Origin: CAZJCK01 sp964544635
Lineage (GTDB): Bacteria; Zixibacteria; MSB-5A5; GN15; FEB-12
Direction: 5' to 3'
Length of the DNA: 64,000 nucleotides
Assembly (NCBI GenBank): GCA_964544635.1
Contig: CAZJCK010000005.1
Coordinates: 1-64,000, forward strand
The translations under genes were made by a program, and so were the position numbers. Below, piece after piece: positions 1 through 8,371 of the stretch (its first letter is position 1; each line of letters starts with the position of its first letter). The notes beneath the pieces are model-generated. The model was not told where the DNA came from. It did no database searches and was given only the letters and a program-made list of their open reading frames with translations.

Positions 1-9
1 ACACGTCAT

Positions 10-25
10 CCCCGCGCAGGCGGGG
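10..25. repeat. REP-like palindrome at window edge
   Basis: Perfect inverted repeat CCCCGC-GCAG-GCGGGG, 10 bases from the window edge. Short GC palindromes preceded by GTCAT are typical of dispersed REP-type repeats. I saw no second copy, so its repeat status is inferred from form alone. Confidence 0.4.
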
Positions 26-119
26 ACCTATTATTCTCTTAAGGGCCTGCGCAGCGGCGGCATGTGCGCACCGCGACCGCCCATTAACGCGCTGCCCTGC
101 AACAGCTTACGAAAAGCAC

Positions 120-147
120 TTGCCCTTTTGCCAGAATTCGCTATTAT
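120..147 (+). promoter_or_regulatory. putative sigma-70 type promoter of rpmA
   Basis: TTGCCC (120-125), 16-nt spacer, TATTAT (142-147). This predicts transcription from about 154 and an 85-nt leader before rpmA. Confidence 0.4.
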
Positions 148-154
148 TGCTGTC

Positions 155-199
155 CGCCGGTGAAAGCCGGCGCGAGGGTGAAGTACGGCCGCAAGCCGT
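155..199 (+). other. two-hairpin 5' leader of rpmA
   Basis: Two hairpins lie between the predicted promoter and rpmA: CGCCGG/CCGGCG (155-172, loop TGAAAG) and ACGGC/GCCGT (185-199, loop CGCAA). They could bind a ribosomal protein or set mRNA stability. I do not recognise a known leader family. Confidence 0.35.
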
Positions 200-238
200 C
201 CGAAATAGAAAGAAACGATACAGTAATAGAGGTCTGAT

Positions 239-490
239 ATGGCTCACAAAAAAGGTGTTGGTTCTTCCAAGAACGGTCGTGACTCAAACGGTCAACGGCG
301 GGGAACCAAAGTGTACGGCGGCCAGGCGGTGTCGGCCGGTTCGATTATCGTCCGCCAGTGCGGCACCCGCATCAAGCCGGGCTACAATGTCGGCATGGGC
401 AAGGACAACACGTTGTTTGCCAAGGTGACCGGTGTCGTCAAGTTCGAGACGAACGGTAAGAAAGGCAAGAAGGTGTCGGTCTACGAATAA
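239..490 (+). CDS. rpmA: 50S ribosomal protein L27
   Basis: This is bacterial ribosomal protein L27 of the large subunit, whose N-terminal tail reaches the peptidyl-transferase centre. The 83-residue product has the normal family length and the diagnostic start MAHKKGVGSSKNGRDSNGQR, followed by the RQCGTRI and GKDNTLFA segments. A GAGG element lies just upstream of the ATG. The usual partner rplU (L21) is absent: the 238 bases upstream encode no L21 C-terminus, so rpmA seems to be transcribed alone from its own promoter and ended by a hairpin terminator directly downstream. The identification is essentially certain. Confidence 0.97.
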   Translation: MAHKKGVGSSKNGRDSNGQRRGTKVYGGQAVSAGSIIVRQCGTRIKPGYNVGMGKDNTLFAKVTGVVKFETNGKKGKKVSVYE

Positions 491-513
491 ATCGTAGCGC
501 TTCAGAAAGCATG

Positions 514-543
514 AAGGCGTCGGTGATACACCGGCGCTTTTTT
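514..543 (+). terminator. intrinsic terminator after rpmA
   Basis: Stem GCGTCGGTG/CACCGGCGC (one G-U pair, loop ATA) followed by six T, 25 bases after the rpmA stop. Confidence 0.8.
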
Positions 544-798
544 AATGGCTATCGCTGCCAGTAGTACAGCCGGTAAAAGCGCGCGATGATTCGCCGCTCA
601 CCGCCGCCGTTCCGGGCAGACGACAGCGACATACGACGGCGCAGCCAGAATGGCACGGCGCGGCGCATATCACCCTTCTTGTAACTCATAAACTGTCTGT
701 TAGCCCTCGTGTAGTAACATGAACTGAATGTCCTTTCATTCTCTATAGTTTTATACGTGGGCGCCGCGATGCGAGACAACAAAAATTTTCCAAAGCGA

Positions 799-826
799 TT
801 GCGTCCGGTTTCAACACACCTATATT
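799..826 (+). promoter_or_regulatory. pcrA promoter, probably leaderless
   Basis: TTGCGT (799-804), 16-nt spacer, TATATT (821-826). The ATG at 836 is only 9 nt after the -10 box and has no Shine-Dalgarno, so the mRNA would have almost no leader. The same spacing recurs at 18027 and 35684. Confidence 0.5.
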
Positions 827-835
827 CGAACCACC

Positions 836-3031
836 ATGAATCGACTTTTAGACGGACTCAACGATCAACAGCGGGCGGCGGTGGCAACGACGGAAGGACC
901 GCTTCTCGTTATTGCCGGCGCCGGATCGGGCAAGACACGCGTCCTCACACGCCGCCTCGCCTATATCCTCACCCAGCGGTTGGCCGAGCCGCACCAGATC
1001 CTGGCGGTGACATTCACCAATAAGGCGGCCGGCGAAATGAAAGAGCGCGTCTGGCAACTGTTGGGCGGCGAAATTCCGACCATGCAGGTGTCGACCTTCC
1101 ACTCCTTCTGTGCCCGTTTCCTGCGTCGCGAGGCGGCGGCGATTGGCTACAACGACCAGTTCACGATTTTCGACTCGGCCGACGGCGAAACCCTGATCAA
1201 GAACTGTATCAAGGAACTCGGGTTGTCGACCAGCCAGTTTCATCACCGCGCCCAGAAGAGCAAGATATCGAATGCCAAGAACAAGCTGGTTGGTCCGGAA
1301 CAGTACGGGCGCAACGCCAACGGGTATTTTGAGCAGGCGACAGCCGATATCTACAAGCTGTATCAACGTCGTATCCGCGCCTGCAACGCCATGGACTTCG
1401 ACGACCTGCTCATGAACACGGTGGTGATTCTGAAAGAGTTCCCCGATGTCGCCGATCGCTACCGCAACCGCTTCAAGTATCTCCTCGTCGACGAATACCA
1501 GGACACCAACCAGGTGCAGTACCTCTTGCTGCGGTTGTTGACCGGCGAATCGAAGAACATCTGTGTGGTCGGCGACGAGGACCAGTCGATTTACGGCTGG
1601 CGCGGCGCCGATATCAGGAATATCCTCGACTTTGAGAAAGATTTCGCCGGCGCGAAAGTGATCAAGCTGGAGCAGAACTATCGTTCCACTGCAGTCATTC
1701 TCAATGCGGCTTCGGCGGTCATCCGCAACAACGAAGCGCGCAAAGAAAAGACTCTCTGGACCGACCAGCAGGGTGGCGATCCGCTGCAACTGCTGCTGGT
1801 CGATTCGGCCGAGAACGAAGCCACCGAGGTGATCGATCGTATTCAACAGTTGCAGCCGACCGAGTCGCTCAAGGAGCAGGTGATACTCTATCGCACCAAC
1901 GCCCAGTCGCGCGCCTTCGAAGAACAACTCCGTCGCGCCAGTCTGCCGTACCAGATCGTCGGCGGCATTTCGTTCTATCAGCGCAAAGAGATCAAGGATG
2001 TCATGGCCTATCTCAAGCTGATCGTGAATATCAAGGACGATGTCTCGCTGCAGCGTGTGATCAACTACCCCAAGCGGGGTATCGGGGACAAGACGCTGGC
2101 CGATATCGCGCAACTGGCGCAGCAGAACAACATGTCGATGTATGAATTGCTGCTGCGCCCCGACGAAACGCCGGAGTTGTCGTCGCGGGTGAACCGATTG
2201 CAGCCGTTTGTCGAGCTGATCGAGAAGTATCGCAAGCGGGCCGAAACCGATCCGGTCGACCTGCTCACGCAGGACCTCGTCGACGACATCAACCTGATCA
2301 CCGAGCTGCGCAATGAGGACGAGATCCAGGGACAGACCCGCGTGGACAACGTCGAGGCGCTCATCGAGGGTATGGCCGAATACGCCCACCGCAACTCCGA
2401 GGGCGACCTTGCGACGTATTTGCAGGAAGTCTCTCTCTTCACCAATCTCGATCAGTATGCCGAGATCGACGACAAGGTGACACTGATGACGATCCACGCC
2501 GCCAAGGGGCTGGAGTTCAACGTAGTTTACATCGCCGGTCTCGAAGAAGGGCTCTTCCCGCTCGAACGCACCACCACCGAGCCAATGGAGCTTGAAGAGG
2601 AACGACGGCTGTTCTATGTCGCCGCCACCCGCGCGCGACGCAAGCTGTTCCTGTCGAGTGCCTCGGTGCGCTTCCGCTTCGGCGAGGTCGAGTCGATACC
2701 GTCACGCTTCCTGAAGGAAATCCCCGAAGAGCTGCTCGAACGAATCGATCTGCGGCGGCGCCGTCGCTGGGAGACCGAAGAACGGACACCGTCGCTGTTT
2801 GGCGGCATGTACCAGCCGAAGAAGCAGCCGGAGCCGGAGGGGGTGCACTACGAGTATGAAGCCGACGAAATGATGCGGGTCGGCCGGGTCGTCCAGCACC
2901 CGACCTTCGGCCGCGGACGGATCGTGAAGATCGACGGTTTCGGCGAGTCGCTCCGCCTGGAGATCATGTTTTCCGGTATAGGTATGAAGAAAATCATGGC
3001 CAAGTATGCCCGCCTGAAAGTGGTCGGATAG
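836..3031 (+). CDS. pcrA: UvrD/PcrA-type ATP-dependent DNA helicase
   Basis: Superfamily 1A 3'-5' DNA helicase used in repair and in removing stalled replication or transcription complexes. All motifs are intact: Q motif LNDQQRAAV, Walker A AGAGSGKT (residues 27-34), TFTNKAA, Walker B DEYQD (219-223), GDEDQSIYGWRGA, QNYRS, MTIHAAKGLEF and VAATRARR. The last 50 residues (VVQHPTFGRGRIVKIDGFG onwards) form the Tudor-like C-terminal domain that in PcrA/UvrD contacts RNA polymerase. The length of 731 aa is normal. The ATG follows a -10-like TATATT by 9 nt without a ribosome binding site. It is flanked by the rpmA terminator and a long downstream spacer, so it appears monocistronic. Confidence 0.95.
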   Translation: MNRLLDGLNDQQRAAVATTEGPLLVIAGAGSGKTRVLTRRLAYILTQRLAEPHQILAVTFTNKAAGEMKERVWQLLGGEIPTMQVSTFHSFCARFLRREAAAIGYNDQFTIFDSADGETLIKNCIKELGLSTSQFHHRAQKSKISNAKNKLVGPEQYGRNANGYFEQATADIYKLYQRRIRACNAMDFDDLLMNTVVILKEFPDVADRYRNRFKYLLVDEYQDTNQVQYLLLRLLTGESKNICVVGDEDQSIYGWRGADIRNILDFEKDFAGAKVIKLEQNYRSTAVILNAASAVIRNNEARKEKTLWTDQQGGDPLQLLLVDSAENEATEVIDRIQQLQPTESLKEQVILYRTNAQSRAFEEQLRRASLPYQIVGGISFYQRKEIKDVMAYLKLIVNIKDDVSLQRVINYPKRGIGDKTLADIAQLAQQNNMSMYELLLRPDETPELSSRVNRLQPFVELIEKYRKRAETDPVDLLTQDLVDDINLITELRNEDEIQGQTRVDNVEALIEGMAEYAHRNSEGDLATYLQEVSLFTNLDQYAEIDDKVTLMTIHAAKGLEFNVVYIAGLEEGLFPLERTTTEPMELEEERRLFYVAATRARRKLFLSSASVRFRFGEVESIPSRFLKEIPEELLERIDLRRRRRWETEERTPSLFGGMYQPKKQPEPEGVHYEYEADEMMRVGRVVQHPTFGRGRIVKIDGFGESLRLEIMFSGIGMKKIMAKYARLKVVG

Positions 3032-3542
3032 CACCCTCACAGCAGGTATCCAGCCCTCTGGTCCCCTTGAGTATAGTTGCACCGGGAAGCTCAGACGGCG
3101 CCAGCGCCTATCCAATCGACCTGTCGGCAGGTGTTGACTTCCGCTTCGGAGGCGTCGGCCCGGCTCTCTGCCAATAGTTTGAGTATGGATGGGGCGATGT
3201 CGTCTGCGGGGCCGATGCGGCCGTGTGGTGAGGTCGGTAAGCTTTTGCAGGACAGGGTGTTGTGACCTTAATAAAAATCCTGGTGTCACGTGACCGTCGC
3301 TCCCGGGGGCACTATCCGATTTAGCTTGTGCAAGACATGGGGCAATGTTATCTTGCTTGACCATATAAAGCTCCATGAGCCCATTGCGCAAGCTTTGCCC
3401 AGTATCCGTGGATATTGAGCGTAACGAGAACCCTATCTGAGAAACTCGGCCCCTTGGGGAACATCTCGCCGGCCACTCCTGTTTTACACCACGAACAGCA
3501 GGTAACTTTGCCGGTCGATCGCCCCCCGAACGAAAGGATGGC
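3032..3542. other. intergenic region, no supported gene
   Basis: These 511 bases separate pcrA from the sigma factor gene. The first 200 are GC-rich; short frames there lack a start codon or ribosome binding site and match nothing I recognise. The rest is more AT-rich and probably carries the sigma operon promoter, but I see no convincing -35/-10 pair. GGAAC at about 3457 resembles an ECF -35 element without a good -10 partner. Confidence 0.4.
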
Positions 3543-4130
3543 ATGAGCGACGGCAAAGTCGACATTAAGCAGAAGCGCCGCGAATTTGAAGCGGAAGCAC
3601 TCCCGCATATGGATGCCCTGTATCGGACCGCGCTTCGAATGACGAAGAACGAAACCGATGCCGAAGACCTGGTGCAGGAAGCTTTCGTTAAGGCGTATCG
3701 CTTCTGGGACAAATTCGAGACGGGATCAAACTGTCGGGCATGGTTGTTCAAAATCATGACCAACATTTTTATTAACGATTACCGTTCGAAGTCGCGGTCA
3801 CCGATGTCGGTCAACATGGACGACATCGATGACAACTTTCTGTTCGGACAGTTGGCCACCATTGGACCAGGAGAAGATCCGGAAAAACAGCTATTTGCCA
3901 AGATCTTCGACGACGATGTGAAAAAGGCAATCGAAGAATTGCCCGATGATTTTCGCCTGGTGGTGGTGCTGTCCTTCCTCGAAGGGTTTTCGTACCAGGA
4001 GATCGCCGAAATCGCCGATCTTCAGCTTGGTACCGTAAAGTCGAGATTGCATCGAGGACGCAAGCTATTGCAGAAGAAACTTTACGATTACGCAGTTAGA
4101 AACGGATACATCAAGGGCAGCACCGCATGA
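3543..4130 (+). CDS. ECF-type RNA polymerase sigma factor
   Basis: Extracytoplasmic-function (group 4) sigma factor that directs RNA polymerase to a stress regulon. Region 2 is at about residues 17-85 (ALYRTALRMTKNETDAEDLV, then RAWLFKIMTNIFINDYRS). Region 4 is at about 125-180 (ELPDDFRLVVVLSFLEGFSY, then the helix-turn-helix EIADLQLGTVKSRLHRGRK). There is no region 1 or 3, as expected at 195 aa. The ATG follows AAGGA. It overlaps the anti-sigma gene by four bases (ATGA), so the pair is translationally coupled and the next gene is its cognate regulator. The target regulon cannot be read from the window. Confidence 0.93.
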   Translation: MSDGKVDIKQKRREFEAEALPHMDALYRTALRMTKNETDAEDLVQEAFVKAYRFWDKFETGSNCRAWLFKIMTNIFINDYRSKSRSPMSVNMDDIDDNFLFGQLATIGPGEDPEKQLFAKIFDDDVKKAIEELPDDFRLVVVLSFLEGFSYQEIAEIADLQLGTVKSRLHRGRKLLQKKLYDYAVRNGYIKGSTA

Positions 4131-4921
4131 CCTGTCAAGAAGCACTATCGCTACTGTATGACATTATCGACAAGGAGGCCTCGGAGGTCGACGTTCAAGC
4201 AGTGGAGTCCCACCTCAAGAAGTGCCGGCACTGTTTCGAGACCTTCCAGGTCGAAAGTGACATACAGGCCCTCATCCAGGCACGGCTTCGCGAAGAAGAG
4301 CCGGTCCAGGAACTCGGCACCCTCAAGTCGAAAGTATTGAGCAGTCTCGATCAACTCGACCAGAAGGAGGCCAGCGCCGAGAAGCGCCGCCCTTTTTCAA
4401 GTAACGTAGCGGGGCGTATTCTCGCTGCGGCCGCCAGCCTCGTCATTTTGATAGGCGCCGGCTACTACGCCGCTGAACTTTACGAACACCAGACTCGATA
4501 TATTCCGCTGGAACAGGCCCACTGGGGCGCCTCTCAATATCTCTCCAGCGACAATGACGCCACAGCTCAGTTTGTCTCGCTTATCGAAGCGCAGACCGGC
4601 TACCATCCGGCGGAAGTGGTCGGTGATTTCGTCCTCAAGGGAGGCCACACCGATACAGTCGATGGTGTCGAGATGCGTCACCTGATCTACAGCGACGGTG
4701 AACGGATGGTGTCGGTTTTCCTGGCGGCGGCCAATGACTACGCCATCCCGCGGGACCTGCTTGACAATCCGGTAGTGCACAACCATATCAAGTTTTTCGA
4801 TCACAATTGTCGCGGTTGCCGCCTGGTGTATCACGAGGTGGGCAATTTGGTGGTGATCACGGCCACAACCAACCGCGATGTCGATCTGCTGGCCTTCAAT
4901 CCGTCGGCGGGCACTATCTGA
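4127..4921 (+). CDS. membrane anti-sigma factor with zinc-binding (ZAS-like) N-terminus
   Basis: Partner and likely inhibitor of the ECF sigma factor. The N-terminus (MTCQEALSLLYDIIDKEAS, then HLKKCRHC) has the His-x3-Cys-x2-Cys layout of zinc anti-sigma domains. One transmembrane helix follows at about residues 95-115 (ILAAAASLVILIGAGYYAAE), and a C-terminal domain of about 150 residues should face the periplasm. That domain contains HNCRGCRLVYHEVGNLVVIT, with two cysteines that could sense redox state or metal; this last point is inference. A strong UUCG-loop terminator follows the stop. Confidence 0.88.
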   Translation: MTCQEALSLLYDIIDKEASEVDVQAVESHLKKCRHCFETFQVESDIQALIQARLREEEPVQELGTLKSKVLSSLDQLDQKEASAEKRRPFSSNVAGRILAAAASLVILIGAGYYAAELYEHQTRYIPLEQAHWGASQYLSSDNDATAQFVSLIEAQTGYHPAEVVGDFVLKGGHTDTVDGVEMRHLIYSDGERMVSVFLAAANDYAIPRDLLDNPVVHNHIKFFDHNCRGCRLVYHEVGNLVVITATTNRDVDLLAFNPSAGTI

Positions 4922-4954
4922 TCCTCCCTGTTACCTGATCCTGAGTTCAACATT

Positions 4955-4980
4955 GCGGGCTTCGGTCCGCTTTTGTTTTT
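4955..4980 (+). terminator. intrinsic terminator of the sigma/anti-sigma operon
   Basis: Stem GCGGGC/GTCCGC closed by a TTCG tetraloop, then TTTTGTTTTTT. Confidence 0.8.
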
Positions 4981-4981
4981 T

Positions 4982-5006
4982 GGCGCTATGAATTGGCGCC
5001 TTTTTT
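4982..5006 (+). terminator. second hairpin with T tract, overlapping the next start codon
   Basis: GGCGC (4982-4986) and GCGCC (4996-5000) pair around a 9-base loop and are followed by six T. The ATG of the next gene (4988) lies in the loop. It is either a back-up terminator or a hairpin that controls expression of the TPR gene. Confidence 0.5.
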
Positions 5007-6031
5007 CATGTCGGGTTGTGCTGCCCGCAGTCGGCTGGCTGCTGCTGATCGGCACCGCCGAGTCAGCGGCGGGGAGCGCCGTGCCGGATGCCGAGGTGCG
5101 GCAAGCCGTGATCGAGATCCAGCAAAAGCTGTTCGACGATCAGTTTGATGCTGCCGACTCCCTCGCCCGCCGGTTGCAGGTCAGCCATCCGGACCAGCCG
5201 CTCGGTTTTTTGTTCGGCGGTATCAGCCTGGTGGTGCGTACGACGGCCCGGGAAGAAGAGTATCGGTCAGACCGATTCCACCAGCTCCTCGACAGCACCG
5301 AAGCGCTCACCGAACGGTTTCTCGAGACTGCCGACAGCACCGAGGCAGCCTGGCTCTGCCTGTCGGCGGGGCATGCCCGCTCGTATCGATCATTGTGGGA
5401 GGCCCGGTTCGGCAGCAAGACCAGCGCCCTCAAAATCGGGCTGGCGGCGCGTGACTGGTACGAGCTGGGGCTGGAGCAGGACAGCAGTCTGGGTGACCTG
5501 TACTTTGGGCTGGGGATGTATCATTACTGGAAGTCGGTCCGCGCCGGCATGTTTCGCTGGGTGGGGATTTTCTCCGACGACCGTGAGCAGGGAATCGAGG
5601 AGTTGTACCGGGCGGTTGAAAGTTCGGCCATCTCAGAGGAGGCGGCGCGCAATAGTTTGATCTGGGTCTGGCTGGAGGAGGGAGCGTACGACTCAACCAT
5701 TGCGCTGGCGCAGTCGTTCCTGCACCGCTACCCCAACGGCAGTTCGGTACTCTGGCCGCTGGGCGCCGCTTACGTTGAACAGAACAACTACCATCTGGCA
5801 CTGGAGACCTACCAGGATCTCCGCCGCCGGCTGGAAACAGATCCCGGCAACTATTACAACCTGATTGAATGCGACTACCGGATCTGGCAGTGCTACGACC
5901 GACTCGATATGGGAGACAGGGCCAAAGACGTGGCTAAGCGGGTACGGGATTATGTCGACGACGTTCCCGACCAGACGCAACGCCGGCACCGCGACACTAT
6001 CGCCAGGCTCAAACGAGCGGCGCGCCTGTGA
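4988..6031 (+). CDS. secreted TPR-repeat protein of unknown function
   Basis: Exported tetratricopeptide protein. Starting at ATG 4988 gives a basic N-terminus and hydrophobic core (PAVGWLLLIGTAESAAGSA) that reads as a signal peptide. A TTG at 4973 is an alternative but lies in the T tract of the upstream terminator. The mature part is helical with repeat-like segments (FDAADSLARRLQVSHPDQPL; YDSTIALAQSFLHRYPNGSS; YHLALETYQDLRRRLETDPG), consistent with four or more TPRs and a protein-binding role. No catalytic motif is visible. No ribosome binding site is evident and the start codon sits in a hairpin loop, so expression may be weak or controlled. Confidence 0.7.
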   Translation: MNWRLFSCRVVLPAVGWLLLIGTAESAAGSAVPDAEVRQAVIEIQQKLFDDQFDAADSLARRLQVSHPDQPLGFLFGGISLVVRTTAREEEYRSDRFHQLLDSTEALTERFLETADSTEAAWLCLSAGHARSYRSLWEARFGSKTSALKIGLAARDWYELGLEQDSSLGDLYFGLGMYHYWKSVRAGMFRWVGIFSDDREQGIEELYRAVESSAISEEAARNSLIWVWLEEGAYDSTIALAQSFLHRYPNGSSVLWPLGAAYVEQNNYHLALETYQDLRRRLETDPGNYYNLIECDYRIWQCYDRLDMGDRAKDVAKRVRDYVDDVPDQTQRRHRDTIARLKRAARL

Positions 6032-6034
6032 CGG

Positions 6035-8152
6035 CTACTGGGTGTCGCCGGCCTGTTGTTGTTCGATACGCCGGCTCTCGTCGAGCAGACGACAGGCTTC
6101 CATCAGGATCGATTCATTGGGCATCTCGTTGTTGCCCTCGGGCAGGCTGTCCGGGTTGACGTGTTCGATCTGCCAGGAGCCTTCTTCCCAGGCTATCGCT
6201 TCATAGATGGCGTCGGCGCCCAGCTTGTCACCCAGCTGCGCAAATGTCATGTGGCCGTGCTTCAGGAACATTACCAGCGGATAGGTGTCGTCTTCTTCGC
6301 ACGTCATCGTGATACGCACCGTCTTGCGGCTCGGACCCATCGCCTGCAGCAGGTCGATCAGGTTCATGTCCGACAAACGTCCCTGTGTCGGACTATTCGA
6401 CACTTTGCTCGACTGCGACATCTGGCGGTCGGCTTTCAGGCGTGTCCTGATGCGCTGCAGCTTGGTCGACAGGAAGTCGAGGTTGTCGTTTAAGGCGATG
6501 ACATCCTCCACTCCCCGGTCAAACAGTTCGGTCAGGCGCGAGGTGGAGGAGAAGTCGGCCAGCACCACGGTCGGAACGGCGGAGATGCGCACACCGCCAT
6601 CCATCATGCGGTCGAGCAGTTTGCCGGCATTGTCGCCCTCCTGTGGCACCATGACCACGAGCATATCCGGCTCGGAGCGCTTGTAGAGCTGCACGAACTT
6701 CTCTTCGTTACTGTGCGCCACCGTTCGGAAACCGTCGTTATTGAGACGGAACATGACCGGGTGAGCTGCCTCCAGGTCATCGCAGAAGATCATCACCTGC
6801 ATGGCGCCGCCATCACGGCCGCGCTCCAGGATCTCCTCGTTGATCAACGCCACGAAGGCATCGACCACTTCACGCATAAACAGCTTGCCGACCAGCTCTT
6901 CGACTTTCTGTACCAGGGTATCGAATTTGTCAATCGGAATGCGCTCGTTGACGTCAATCGATTCGCAGAACAGGTCGACGATGGTGAGGATGTTGCCGCC
7001 CAGTTTTTCGATCGGCAAACGCTTGGTGAAGCGGCCACGCAGGTCGCGGTACATCGCGCGCAACATCTGGGTGACAACCGGAGAGTAATTCAACGACTCG
7101 AGCAGCTTGGCGGTCAGCTTGATCACCTCGCGGGAGTCGTGCTTGCCTTCGGCGCCATAGTAGAAACGTGCGAATTCGTGCAGGTAGCCGGCAGCGGTGA
7201 TCATGAGGCGGTCTTTCTCGGGCAGACCCAGCCGCTGGCAGAGTTTGCTGACATACTGGCCGACATGTCCGGAATGATTCGACGCCAGGCCGTCGCGAAC
7301 CGACAGCAGCGATGTCATCATGTCGAGGCTCTTGGCCATGAGGTCCAGTTCGTTCTGCAGGGCATTGAGGTTGAGCAGCAGCGAGGCGCTGTCTTCGAAG
7401 TAGCGAACCTGGGTCGACGGTGAAATCTTGCGCAGCCGGTCGATCAGGTCGAGGTAGTCGCCCGACACCGAATCCTTGATCAGGACAGTGTGGAACTGTT
7501 TGTCGCCAACCATATTGATGGCGTCGTCAGCCGACTCGCACAGTGTCACACCATAACGATCATTCTCCAGCAGGAAGCGCATCTGGTTGCTCGAGTCGGG
7601 GTCGTCTGAGACCAGGAGGATTTCGCCGCGGACGTTGCGCTGGATGATCTGGATCGGCATGGTGGCGCCGGTATTGACCGTATCGCGAATATACTTCTCA
7701 CCCTCGGGGATCTGCTGACCGAGATAGAAGCGGGCGATAGCCGTGCTGAGAGCCAGTTCGACGGCGACATACAGCTTGATGTTGCGGCCGCTCTGGATGG
7801 AGCGCAGTTCTTTGTGCAGTTCGGCATCGTTGGGATCGGGACAGGCCAGTTTCAGCAGATTTTCATCGGCGTCAAAGGAGAACGGCAGGACTCGTCGGGA
7901 GATCGCGACCTGGGCCGGGATGGACTCGAGGATCGACTTGGGGACAACCAGGCCGCTGATGACAACCCCTTCGCAGCCCATCTGCCTGGCCAGCGCCTTG
8001 ACCAGCTTGGTTTCGTCGAGGGCGCCCGAATTCAGCAGGTGCGACCCGAACCGGCCACCGGTGTCGCGCTGCTGCTTGAGGGCAGCTTCGATCTGCTCTT
8101 CGGAGACCAACCCCTCTTGAAGAAGTATTTCATCCAGACGTTGTCTGCTCAT
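6035..8152 (-). CDS. MshEN - receiver - degenerate HD - receiver-like - DUF4388 regulatory protein
   Basis: Large cytoplasmic signalling protein. Residues 1-140 form a MshEN (GspE N-terminal) domain (LDEILLQEGLVSEEQIEAAL, DADENLLKLACPDPND), a fold that can bind c-di-GMP. A receiver-like domain follows (EILLVSDDPDSSNQMRFLLE), then a helical HD-type segment in which the usual LHD reads LHEFARF, then a second receiver-like domain (MQVMIFCDDLEAAHPVMFRL). The C-terminus (LSDMNLIDLLQAMGPSRKTV onwards) is DUF4388/PATAN-like. The ATG at 8152 was chosen because MSRQRLDEILL is where MshEN domains begin. No transmembrane or DNA-binding segment is visible. It is convergent with the TPR gene, with a 3-nt gap. 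A scaffold role in motility or surface regulation is inferred. Confidence 0.8.
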   Translation of the reverse strand: MSRQRLDEILLQEGLVSEEQIEAALKQQRDTGGRFGSHLLNSGALDETKLVKALARQMGCEGVVISGLVVPKSILESIPAQVAISRRVLPFSFDADENLLKLACPDPNDAELHKELRSIQSGRNIKLYVAVELALSTAIARFYLGQQIPEGEKYIRDTVNTGATMPIQIIQRNVRGEILLVSDDPDSSNQMRFLLENDRYGVTLCESADDAINMVGDKQFHTVLIKDSVSGDYLDLIDRLRKISPSTQVRYFEDSASLLLNLNALQNELDLMAKSLDMMTSLLSVRDGLASNHSGHVGQYVSKLCQRLGLPEKDRLMITAAGYLHEFARFYYGAEGKHDSREVIKLTAKLLESLNYSPVVTQMLRAMYRDLRGRFTKRLPIEKLGGNILTIVDLFCESIDVNERIPIDKFDTLVQKVEELVGKLFMREVVDAFVALINEEILERGRDGGAMQVMIFCDDLEAAHPVMFRLNNDGFRTVAHSNEEKFVQLYKRSEPDMLVVMVPQEGDNAGKLLDRMMDGGVRISAVPTVVLADFSSTSRLTELFDRGVEDVIALNDNLDFLSTKLQRIRTRLKADRQMSQSSKVSNSPTQGRLSDMNLIDLLQAMGPSRKTVRITMTCEEDDTYPLVMFLKHGHMTFAQLGDKLGADAIYEAIAWEEGSWQIEHVNPDSLPEGNNEMPNESILMEACRLLDESRRIEQQQAGDTQ

Positions 8153-8240
8153 CGAACCCGTATACCTCGATCCCAGCCATCGGCCATGATGACGCATTCC
8201 GGCATTATCCCCCGATGCCCGCCGGAAATTTGAGTGCCTC

Positions 8241-8259
8241 TATACCCTGTATCGGTATA
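8241..8259. promoter_or_regulatory. inverted repeat TATACC-N7-GGTATA
   Basis: A perfect 6-base inverted repeat 90 bases upstream of the MshEN gene start and 115 upstream of the FtsB-like gene. It could be an operator for either divergent gene. Confidence 0.3.
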
Positions 8260-8371
8260 AAACACCGACAGTTGACTTTTCGCCGCTGAACCGCCTGTGC
8301 AATCCTTGAACAGTTGCCGACCGGCCAGTTAAAACTTGCAACGCACCGTCGCAACCGCTTTTTATCGACGT

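Noticed and set aside
1..30. GC palindrome resembling a type I-E CRISPR repeat
   Set aside because: Only one copy is visible at the very edge and there are no spacers or cas genes. A dispersed REP-type repeat is simpler, though DNA to the left is not available.
549..782. Small basic minus-strand frame between rpmA and pcrA
   Set aside because: The Arg-rich product has no recognisable family, and no good ribosome binding site precedes its candidate starts. A real small protein cannot be excluded.
848..2497. Long minus-strand open frame opposite pcrA (549 codons)
   Set aside because: It lies wholly antisense to a certain helicase gene and encodes no recognisable protein; it is an effect of GC-rich codon use.
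3080..3260. Minus-strand segment with coding-like composition between pcrA and the sigma gene
   Set aside because: The best-looking frame has a stop directly upstream and no start codon. It could be a gene remnant but nothing supports a name.
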